DNA from: Desulfobacterales bacterium
GTDB taxonomy: Bacteria; Desulfobacterota; Desulfobacteria; Desulfobacterales; 4be13
Assembly (NCBI GenBank): GCA_029934695.1
Contig: JAOZLU010000444.1
Location: 1 to 5,967, forward strand
Reading direction: 5' to 3'
DNA: 5,967 nt
In this document: positions 1-5,967 of the stretch, in pieces
Numbering within the stretch: the stretch's first letter is position 1
How the letters are laid out: each line of letters starts with the position of its first letter
Notes under the pieces: generated by a model
What the model saw: the letters and a program-made list of their open reading frames with translations, nothing else
Told to the model about the DNA's origin: nothing
Databases searched by the model: none
Translations under genes and position numbers: made by a program

Positions 1-18
1 TTTTTTATTGCAGGACAA
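1..18. other. Partial spacer at the left edge
   Basis: Eighteen bases, T-rich at the start (TTTTTT) and ending CAGGACAA, precede the first repeat. This is half a normal spacer and is best read as the truncated end of one, because the adjoining repeat is perfect rather than degenerate. It could instead be flanking DNA; too little is visible to exclude that. Confidence 0.7.
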
Positions 19-55
19 GTTTCAATCCTTGTTTTAATGGATAGCTGACTCAAAC
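19..55 (-). repeat. CRISPR direct repeat, 37 nt (first of 82 identical copies)
   Basis: The + strand copy begins GTTTCAATCC, has TTGTTTTAAT in the middle and ends GACTCAAAC; no variant copy was seen. On the - strand it runs from GTTTGAGTC to ATTGAAAC. Internal pairing is weak: ATCC (repeat bases 7-10) with GGAT (21-24) around a 10-nt loop, extendable by TCA (4-6) with TGA (28-30) across a 3-nt bulge; the ends GTTT/AAAC are also complementary. Repeat starts: 19, 92, 164, 237, 309, 383, 455, 528, 602, 676, 749, 821, 894, 966, 1039, 1112, 1185, 1258, 1331, 1404, 1477, 1549, 1622, 1695, 1769, 1843, 1915, 1987, 2060, 2133, 2206, 2278, 2352, 2424, 2497, 2570, 2643, 2717, 2790, 2864, 2935, 3007, 3079, 3151, 3224, 3297, 3371, 3443, 3516, 3589, 3662, 3734, 3809, 3881, 3955, 4027, 4099, 4172, 4247, 4321, 4397, 4470, 4542, 4616, 4690, 4762, 4837, 4910, 4983, 5056, 5130, 5204, 5277, 5351, 5422, 5494, 5566, 5638, 5712, 5784, 5856, 5930. 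Confidence 0.98.
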
Positions 56-1476
56 CAGACTGAAATTACATGAGGAGAGCGAGGAAGAGCAGTTTCAATC
101 CTTGTTTTAATGGATAGCTGACTCAAACAAGTTTCGATGAGCTTTTTGAGCAGCTCATTGACGGTTTCAATCCTTGTTTTAATGGATAGCTGACTCAAAC
201 CAACACAGCAAGAGTTTGAAAACCATCAGGCAAAAGGTTTCAATCCTTGTTTTAATGGATAGCTGACTCAAACTCCATATAGGAGACGTTCTAGGGGTAG
301 CAAGTTTAGTTTCAATCCTTGTTTTAATGGATAGCTGACTCAAACCCGAGAGAGCCAAAAAATTTGTCGTAGAGACAGATGCGTTTCAATCCTTGTTTTA
401 ATGGATAGCTGACTCAAACGATTTTTTCGTGGAGGTCGAGAACATTGTTGATTTGTTTCAATCCTTGTTTTAATGGATAGCTGACTCAAACCTCTGTCAC
501 GGCGGATTTCGGAGCAGCGGACGGCATGTTTCAATCCTTGTTTTAATGGATAGCTGACTCAAACCTCTGTATGCAGTCAGGCTTTCCGATCTGATGACTT
601 TGTTTCAATCCTTGTTTTAATGGATAGCTGACTCAAACGGATTTCTGAGATGCCGATGGATTTCTGAGGCCCCGAGTTTCAATCCTTGTTTTAATGGATA
701 GCTGACTCAAACAAAAAGCCCCGGAAGCTGTCACTTCCGAAGCTCAGGGTTTCAATCCTTGTTTTAATGGATAGCTGACTCAAACATGATTGATGTTCGT
801 GAATTCGCTCAGTACGCCGTGTTTCAATCCTTGTTTTAATGGATAGCTGACTCAAACAATGGTGAGATTCTTTTCCGTATTCTTCTTATGCATGTTTCAA
901 TCCTTGTTTTAATGGATAGCTGACTCAAACCTGTTCCTACGTTCCGGAAGAATTGGGAGTTACCGGTTTCAATCCTTGTTTTAATGGATAGCTGACTCAA
1001 ACATATCTTCAAAAATTAGAAAAAAATCCTCTTGTTTTGTTTCAATCCTTGTTTTAATGGATAGCTGACTCAAACAGGATAGCTCCCCATTGCCGACCCT
1101 GAAGCTAGAAGGTTTCAATCCTTGTTTTAATGGATAGCTGACTCAAACCGTGATTGTCGTCTGGTTCTTGATTGCGGTTTCGTTGTTTCAATCCTTGTTT
1201 TAATGGATAGCTGACTCAAACTTTATCGTCACAATTACTGACTCTGCAAGTATTTTAGTTTCAATCCTTGTTTTAATGGATAGCTGACTCAAACGTTTAT
1301 TTTTCTCAGGGGGCCGTTGCGATTCTTTGCGTTTCAATCCTTGTTTTAATGGATAGCTGACTCAAACCCGTCCGTTCTTATCCAAAATATGCTTTGGAGT
1401 CCCGTTTCAATCCTTGTTTTAATGGATAGCTGACTCAAACTCCTCCGGGTTCTCAGGGATATCAATCCTGAAGCAG
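56..1476. other. Spacers 1-20 (likely older end of the visible array)
   Basis: Spacer n follows repeat n. Lengths in order: 36, 35, 36, 35, 37, 35, 36, 37, 37, 36, 35, 36, 35, then seven consecutive spacers of 36 (14-20). Most keep an open frame, for example + strand SFDELFEQLID (spacer 2), DFFVEVENIVD (6), SVTADFGAADG (7) and MIDVREFAQYA (11). Spacer 16 can read as a hydrophobic, membrane-like stretch (VIVVWFLIAVS). Spacer 4 can read YRRRSRGSKF, a basic stretch of the kind found in nucleic-acid-binding proteins. The opposite strand is often open too, so these readings suggest coding origin but do not fix the source strand. Spacer 9 has an internal direct repeat, spacer 10 is terminator-like, and spacers 14, 15 and 20 contain short matches to the repeat. 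No duplicates were seen. Confidence 0.95.
713..748 (-). terminator. Spacer 10: captured intrinsic terminator, in the inferred crRNA sense
   Basis: On the - strand the spacer reads as an 11-bp stem, AGCTTCGGAAG (744-734) with CTTCCGGGGCT (727-717), a 6-nt loop (733-728), then TTTT (716-713) running into GTTTG of the next repeat. Two of the 11 pairs are G-U on the - strand RNA and would be C-A mismatches on the + strand, and only the - strand has the T-tract, so the element points leftwards. This is the standard layout of a rho-independent terminator and most likely came from the end of a transcription unit in an invader. Within this array it could reduce read-through to spacers 9 and below. 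Whether it acts as a terminator here is inference. Confidence 0.7.
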
Positions 1477-1513
1477 GTTTCAATCCTTGTTTTAATGGAT
1501 AGCTGACTCAAAC

Positions 1514-2934
1514 TTCTCCGCCACAGAGGCAGAGAGAGAAGATGCGAGGTTTCAATCCTTGTTTTAATGGATAGCTGACTCAAACATTTTTTGTTCTGTT
1601 TATTGCCTGCACTTACATATTGTTTCAATCCTTGTTTTAATGGATAGCTGACTCAAACTTTGTTATATGGGATGAGAAATTCTCCCCTTCCGTTGTTTCA
1701 ATCCTTGTTTTAATGGATAGCTGACTCAAACCTTTTGTCGATAGGGGGGGGTCTCCCTCAGTTGTGTAGTTTCAATCCTTGTTTTAATGGATAGCTGACT
1801 CAAACCCCAACTGGGAGAGATTGACTGCGTTGTCACCTACGCGTTTCAATCCTTGTTTTAATGGATAGCTGACTCAAACATTTGTTGATCCGGACGGCGA
1901 CCGCAAAGTAACTAGTTTCAATCCTTGTTTTAATGGATAGCTGACTCAAACGGAGAGTGCAATGAAAGTAGAAGAATTTTCAATGGGTTTCAATCCTTGT
2001 TTTAATGGATAGCTGACTCAAACCACATGCCCTGGCATGGTACAGGGACGACATAATGAGTTTCAATCCTTGTTTTAATGGATAGCTGACTCAAACATTT
2101 GTCCATCCGTTTCTCCTGATTTGCGTGTACGAGTTTCAATCCTTGTTTTAATGGATAGCTGACTCAAACCGGTGGGGATCTCCCCTATTATAACAGAGTT
2201 ATGCAGTTTCAATCCTTGTTTTAATGGATAGCTGACTCAAACAATGGCAGACCGTTTGAGTCCCTGATTGACCTTGCGTTTCAATCCTTGTTTTAATGGA
2301 TAGCTGACTCAAACTGATACCTCCAATATCAGGTTGATGGTGAGAGAGGGTGTTTCAATCCTTGTTTTAATGGATAGCTGACTCAAACAGAACAGTATCA
2401 GAATCTGGCAGGAAAGGCAAGGAGTTTCAATCCTTGTTTTAATGGATAGCTGACTCAAACCGGCACCGAAGGCGAAGCCCGTAATTGCAAACATCTGTTT
2501 CAATCCTTGTTTTAATGGATAGCTGACTCAAACCCCATGCTTGTTCTCCCAAAAGAGGAGGACAATCCGGTTTCAATCCTTGTTTTAATGGATAGCTGAC
2601 TCAAACATTCGTTAGGGCATCGCAGAAATGCCCTGTATGCAAGTTTCAATCCTTGTTTTAATGGATAGCTGACTCAAACCAAATATTCAGCTTGCACTCG
2701 CACGGAGTCAGTCGGAGTTTCAATCCTTGTTTTAATGGATAGCTGACTCAAACGGATAAGGTTGTCCATGAGGCCCTTCCTGTTCGAAAGTTTCAATCCT
2801 TGTTTTAATGGATAGCTGACTCAAACCCACATACGGAATATCACTGCTGTCGATGGCGATATTGTTTCAATCCTTGTTTTAATGGATAGCTGACTCAAAC
2901 ATGTCAGATTCATAACTTACTGATTTTATTATAC
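1514..2934. other. Spacers 21-40
   Basis: Lengths in order: 35, 36, 36, 37, 37, 35, 35, 36, 36, 36, 35, 37, 35, 36, 36, 36, 37, 36, 37, 34. Readable + strand fragments include FSATEAEREDA (spacer 21), FVDPDGDRKVT (26, with the DxDGD spacing of calcium-binding loops), GGDLPYYNRVM (30), NGRPFESLIDL (31) and PMLVLPKEEDNP (35). Spacer 36 can read FVRASQKCPVC, a possible zinc knuckle. Spacer 24 has a run of eight G at 1744-1751, where an indel error would change its length. Spacer 27 spans a translation start, and spacer 28 carries the palindrome CATGCC-CT-GGCATG (2026-2039). Spacer 40 is one of the two shortest in the window. No duplicates were seen. Confidence 0.95.
1952..1986 (+). other. Spacer 27: fragment covering a ribosome-binding site and start codon
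   Basis: The + strand shows GGAG, six bases, then ATG followed by an open frame reading MKVEEFSM. This looks like the 5' end of a small or ordinary gene of the invader, including its Shine-Dalgarno site. It is not a gene here: the next repeat ends the frame. If crRNAs come from the - strand, this one would be antisense to the start region of that mRNA, the orientation a type III RNA-targeting complex needs. Confidence 0.5.
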
Positions 2935-2971
2935 GTTTCAATCCTTGTTTTAATGGATAGCTGACTCAAAC

Positions 2972-4396
2972 TCGTTTTGCCGCTCATATGGGCTTTGATG
3001 TTAGTAGTTTCAATCCTTGTTTTAATGGATAGCTGACTCAAACCATTGTGTATTTGCATTTGATTCACCCTGCGGTAAGTTTCAATCCTTGTTTTAATGG
3101 ATAGCTGACTCAAACGGGACTAAACTCAGGGAGAAGCTGGCCCTGCATCCGTTTCAATCCTTGTTTTAATGGATAGCTGACTCAAACTCAGTGGCGTCCG
3201 GACAAAGTAGTTGTTGACGAATTGTTTCAATCCTTGTTTTAATGGATAGCTGACTCAAACTGTCTATCACTTCGGCACTGTTCCCCGGCACGCTCCGTTT
3301 CAATCCTTGTTTTAATGGATAGCTGACTCAAACTGACAAAATGTTCCCTGACTTGTTGAATAAGCAGGGAGTTTCAATCCTTGTTTTAATGGATAGCTGA
3401 CTCAAACAATGCTAATATGGGGTATAGTTTACAGGGTTTGAAGTTTCAATCCTTGTTTTAATGGATAGCTGACTCAAACGGGGGATTCCATATCCCCACG
3501 CTCCGGGGCTTCCCGGTTTCAATCCTTGTTTTAATGGATAGCTGACTCAAACGAGCGACATAAAAATCTATAAGGCCCTATATAATAAGTTTCAATCCTT
3601 GTTTTAATGGATAGCTGACTCAAACACAGATGGCAATGACACCGGCCGAACCGGACCCGACGTTTCAATCCTTGTTTTAATGGATAGCTGACTCAAACAA
3701 GGGCAAAAGATACGAACACGGGAAGGAGTATGAGTTTCAATCCTTGTTTTAATGGATAGCTGACTCAAACTTTAACGGGGCAGATCGGCTAAACGGCTGC
3801 ACAATATAGTTTCAATCCTTGTTTTAATGGATAGCTGACTCAAACGAGAAGGCATGGGTCAGTTGCGCCATTGATTATTCGTTTCAATCCTTGTTTTAAT
3901 GGATAGCTGACTCAAACAAATTCTGCTGGAGTCGCCCTCTGGCAGTGACGAGAGGTTTCAATCCTTGTTTTAATGGATAGCTGACTCAAACAAGGAGGAT
4001 TGAACCACCGACCTGCCGGATCTGTAGTTTCAATCCTTGTTTTAATGGATAGCTGACTCAAACAACTCCGTCATGGGTGGCTTTCCCCACGTTTTCTTGT
4101 TTCAATCCTTGTTTTAATGGATAGCTGACTCAAACGGAACCGGCGAGGCAGAAAAAGATTATTTGGAAATCGTTTCAATCCTTGTTTTAATGGATAGCTG
4201 ACTCAAACATAAACTGCCAGAACGGAACTGTTGACCTCCGGACGGGGTTTCAATCCTTGTTTTAATGGATAGCTGACTCAAACCCTGAGATTACAGGGCT
4301 GTACAGATCGAGTGACTCGGGTTTCAATCCTTGTTTTAATGGATAGCTGACTCAAACCCTACCCTCGGCCCACCCGTCACGATGTAAATCATCTGA
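2972..4396. other. Spacers 41-60
   Basis: Lengths in order: 35, 35, 35, 36, 36, 37, 35, 36, 36, 36, 35, 38, 35, 37, 35, 35, 36, 38, 37, 39. Readable + strand fragments include RFAAHMGFDVS (spacer 41), QWRPDKVVVDE (44), DKMFPDLLNKQG (46), KGKRYEHGKEY (51), EKAWVSCAIDY (53) and GTGEAEKDYLEI (57). Spacer 60, the longest, can read PTLGPPVTM followed by a stop, as if it covers the end of a gene. Spacer 46 holds a hairpin (3345-3370), spacer 48 pairs GGGGAT with ATCCCC (3481-3497), and spacer 55 mimics the repeat. Three of the four spacers longer than 37 nt in the window fall in this block. No duplicates were seen. Confidence 0.95.
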
Positions 4397-4652
4397 GTTT
4401 CAATCCTTGTTTTAATGGATAGCTGACTCAAACTAACAGTTTGTCAATCTCTGATTCCGAACTGAAAATGTTTCAATCCTTGTTTTAATGGATAGCTGAC
4501 TCAAACTCGTTTCCGCTTGACGTAAACAGCGCAAGCATGGAGTTTCAATCCTTGTTTTAATGGATAGCTGACTCAAACCGGCGCAGAGAAAGAAGAGCGC
4601 CGCCGCAAACAAAAAGTTTCAATCCTTGTTTTAATGGATAGCTGACTCAAAC

Positions 4653-4693
4653 AAAACTGAGACGAAAAAGGCTGAAAAAAAACCTTCGGGTTT
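4653..4693 (-). other. Spacer 64 with the adjoining repeat: small hairpin plus T-run
   Basis: The spacer ends A8 (4675-4682), CC, TTCG, G and meets the repeat's GTTT. AAACC (4680-4684) therefore pairs with GGTTT (4689-4693) around TTCG. On the - strand this is AAACC-CGAA-GGTTT followed by five more T, a short terminator-like shape whose first arm lies in the ATTGAAAC handle. The stem is only 5 bp and mostly A-T. The + strand also reads as a lysine-rich coding fragment (KTETKKAEKKPS), an equally good explanation of the A-runs. Confidence 0.35.
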
Positions 4694-5387
4694 CAATCCT
4701 TGTTTTAATGGATAGCTGACTCAAACGAGGCTACAGCCCGGGCAATAATTCAGTTCCGGGCGTTTCAATCCTTGTTTTAATGGATAGCTGACTCAAACGG
4801 TTCAATCCATGTAACTATTGACCGCCCCGATATTCGGTTTCAATCCTTGTTTTAATGGATAGCTGACTCAAACGGACAATAGCACCGCACATATTACACT
4901 GGATTTTCAGTTTCAATCCTTGTTTTAATGGATAGCTGACTCAAACTTTTAAGCTTGTAATTGGCTATTTTCACGACTTCCTGTTTCAATCCTTGTTTTA
5001 ATGGATAGCTGACTCAAACATATTATGTTAGTATATAAGAATATCAGGAAGGGAAGTTTCAATCCTTGTTTTAATGGATAGCTGACTCAAACCTGTTGAA
5101 GCCATGAGAAAAGAAGGTTCCGTTAATGTGTTTCAATCCTTGTTTTAATGGATAGCTGACTCAAACATGCTTATCCCTGGGGCCAGAGATCGTTGCACCC
5201 CTAGTTTCAATCCTTGTTTTAATGGATAGCTGACTCAAACGGATCCTGATGAGAATTTTAATCCTACCATCGAGGAGTTTCAATCCTTGTTTTAATGGAT
5301 AGCTGACTCAAACGGGAAGAGTCTGTCGATGAGTCTATTGAGGATTCTTTGTTTCAATCCTTGTTTTAATGGATAGCTGACTCAAAC

Positions 5388-5421
5388 CAATCAATAAATG
5401 GCTGAAGGCTGGCCAAGTGAT
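5388..5421 (+). other. Spacer 74: fragment resembling a group II intron reverse transcriptase
   Basis: From 5390 the + strand reads INKWLKAGQV. Group II intron-encoded reverse transcriptase/maturase proteins commonly carry a stretch like I-x-K/R-W-L-K-A-G followed by a hydrophobic residue. The match is about eight residues, recognised from memory and not searched. If right, the array sampled a mobile intron or another reverse-transcriptase element. A chance match in an unrelated protein remains possible, and no such gene is in this window. Confidence 0.4.
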
Positions 5422-5748
5422 GTTTCAATCCTTGTTTTAATGGATAGCTGACTCAAACATGGTATATTTTTTGGAATATCACGGCCATCTCGGGTTTCAA
5501 TCCTTGTTTTAATGGATAGCTGACTCAAACATTATAGGGGCGAGAAATCGCAATGTAAGCAATGAGTTTCAATCCTTGTTTTAATGGATAGCTGACTCAA
5601 ACCCCCACCCATTCCACGGAGCCAGTCGTGGACTCCGGTTTCAATCCTTGTTTTAATGGATAGCTGACTCAAACGCTACGGCAAAGAAAGTAAGGGCAAC
5701 GCAGGCTAAAGGTTTCAATCCTTGTTTTAATGGATAGCTGACTCAAAC

Positions 5749-5783
5749 CCATGCCCACAGTATGGACAGCCGAAGCCGTCCCG
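5749..5783 (-). other. Spacer 79: fragment encoding a zinc-ribbon knuckle
   Basis: On the - strand one frame reads DGFGCPYCGHG. CPxCG is the typical half-site of zinc ribbons found in many small phage and bacterial proteins. The + strand is also open (MPTVWTAEAVP), but the CPYCG motif makes the - strand the better reading. This is a protospacer fragment and not a gene in the window. Confidence 0.45.
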
Positions 5784-5967
5784 GTTTCAATCCTTGTTTT
5801 AATGGATAGCTGACTCAAACGGGGTAAGCATGGAAACGCAGGTTTACAAGTCCTGGTTTCAATCCTTGTTTTAATGGATAGCTGACTCAAACCAGATTGC
5901 GGCTGCGAGGGGATGCTGATGATCCCCTTGTTTCAATCCTTGTTTTAATGGATAGCTGACTCAAACT

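Larger units (their letters stand above)
4434..5929. other. Spacers 61-81 (likely newer end of the visible array)
   Basis: Lengths in order: 36, 35, 37, 37, 35, 38, 36, 36, 36, 37, 37, 36, 37, 34, 35, 35, 35, 37, 35, 35, 37. Readable + strand fragments include GAEKEERRRKQK (spacer 63), KTETKKAEKKPS (64), EATARAIIQFR (65), GSIHVTIDRPDI (66), VEAMRKEGSVNV (70), DPDENFNPTIE (72), EESVDESIEDS (73) and ATAKKVRATQAK (78). Spacers 74 and 79 carry recognisable protein motifs and have their own entries. Spacer 63 pairs CGGCGC with GCGCCG (4579-4602). Spacer 81 pairs AGGGGAT with ATCCCCT (5908-5928). If transcription is right to left, this block would be the first in the visible part of the precursor. 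No duplicates were seen. Confidence 0.95.
1..5967 (-). CRISPR. Interior of a very long CRISPR array: 82 repeats, 81 complete spacers, both ends outside the window
   Basis: A 37-nt direct repeat occurs 82 times (first 19-55, last 5930-5966), separated by 81 non-identical spacers. Spacer lengths are 34 nt (2), 35 (25), 36 (32), 37 (18), 38 (3) and 39 (1), mean about 36; with the repeats they account for every base from 19 to 5966. Position 1-18 is a partial spacer and 5967 the first base of another. In known systems such arrays are transcribed as one precursor and cut inside the repeats into crRNAs that guide Cas effectors to matching DNA or RNA. The - strand is inferred as the transcribed strand because the repeat then ends in ATTGAAAC, the usual 5' handle of type I-A/I-B/I-D and type III crRNAs; the leader should lie beyond 5967. 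No cas gene is present, so the subtype is open. The array itself is certain; the strand is likely (about 0.8). Confidence 0.99.

Noticed and set aside
1..18. T-rich left edge as a leader for a rightward array
   Set aside because: Eighteen bases fit a truncated spacer, and the repeat end motif argues for leftward transcription.
33..38. TTTAAT within each repeat as a -10 box on the + strand
   Set aside because: A one-mismatch hexamer without a well-spaced -35 in most units. The best case, TTGACG at 158-163 before repeat 3, is only 14 bases away. It would also be antisense to the inferred transcript.
340..534. Open reading frame on the - strand containing LSQLSIKTRIET twice; similar ones at 1419-1628, 2309-2503, 2910-3113 and 5669-5890
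   Set aside because: The peptide is only the translation of the CRISPR repeat in its single stop-free frame; the rest is spacer. Frame continuity comes from repeat-plus-spacer units that are multiples of three. There is no conserved domain and no gene-like context.
3992..4026. A tRNA gene fragment on the - strand (T-loop-like TTCAATC after AGGTC)
   Set aside because: It is confined to a 35-nt spacer, the T-stem would have one mismatch and two wobble pairs, and a protein-coding reading is also good. Kept only as a possible protospacer origin.
56..5929. A strand bias of coding fragments among spacers, as expected for RNA-targeting systems
   Set aside because: Almost every spacer has an open + frame, but those I checked are open on the - strand as well, and many - readings are equally plausible. 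Reading by eye cannot separate the strands; matched protospacers are needed.
19..5966. Simple tandem or satellite repeat, centromere-like iterons, or transposon ends (GTTT/AAAC)
   Set aside because: Identical 37-nt repeats alternating with unique spacers of tightly controlled length is the defining pattern of a CRISPR array; no transposase or target-site duplication is present.
1..5967. Protein-coding genes on the + strand
   Set aside because: Every repeat puts a stop in all three + frames (TGA, TAA and TAG) and in two of three - frames, about every 73 bases.
1..5967. cas genes or other defence genes
   Set aside because: No base between 19 and 5966 is left outside repeats and spacers, so no gene fits in the window.

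Overview
The whole window is the interior of one very long CRISPR array. It holds 82 complete copies of a 37-nt direct repeat, from position 19 to 5966, separated by 81 complete spacers of 34 to 39 nt. A partial spacer lies at the left edge (1-18) and one base of the next spacer at the right edge (5967). Read by eye, all 82 repeats are identical, and no two spacers are the same. There is no cas gene, leader, degenerate terminal repeat, RNA gene or insertion sequence here, so both ends of the array lie outside the window.

Orientation and type. On the + strand the repeat starts GTTTCAATCC and ends GACTCAAAC. On the - strand it ends ATTGAAAC, which matches the conserved 3' end (ATTGAAAC/G/T) that becomes the 8-nt 5' handle of mature crRNAs in many type I-A, I-B, I-D and type III systems. 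The precursor is therefore probably transcribed on the - strand, from right to left. That puts the leader and newest spacers beyond the right edge and the oldest spacers towards the left. Subtype cannot be fixed without cas genes. The 37-nt repeat, spacers of about 36 nt and weak internal hairpin would suit type III (especially III-B or III-D) or type I-B/I-D.

Organism. The window shows a bacterium or archaeon with a long record of acquisition, and nothing more exact can be supported. Spacer base composition is mixed, from very AT-rich (1003-1038, 5020-5055) to GC-rich (3626-3661, 4579-4615), which suggests varied invaders.

Content. Most spacers keep an open reading frame and read like fragments of protein genes, as expected for phage or plasmid DNA. 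A few stand out. Spacer 10 (713-748) is an almost complete intrinsic terminator in the inferred crRNA sense. Spacer 27 (1952-1986) covers a ribosome-binding site and start codon. Spacer 74 (5388-5421) reads INKWLKAGQV, like the IxKWLKAG stretch of group II intron reverse transcriptases. Spacer 79 (5749-5783) encodes a CPYCGHG zinc-ribbon knuckle on the - strand. Spacer 64 (4653-4689) forms a small hairpin with the adjoining repeat. The repeat places stop codons in five of six frames; the open frame on the - strand creates spurious proteins containing LSQLSIKTRIET, which are not genes.
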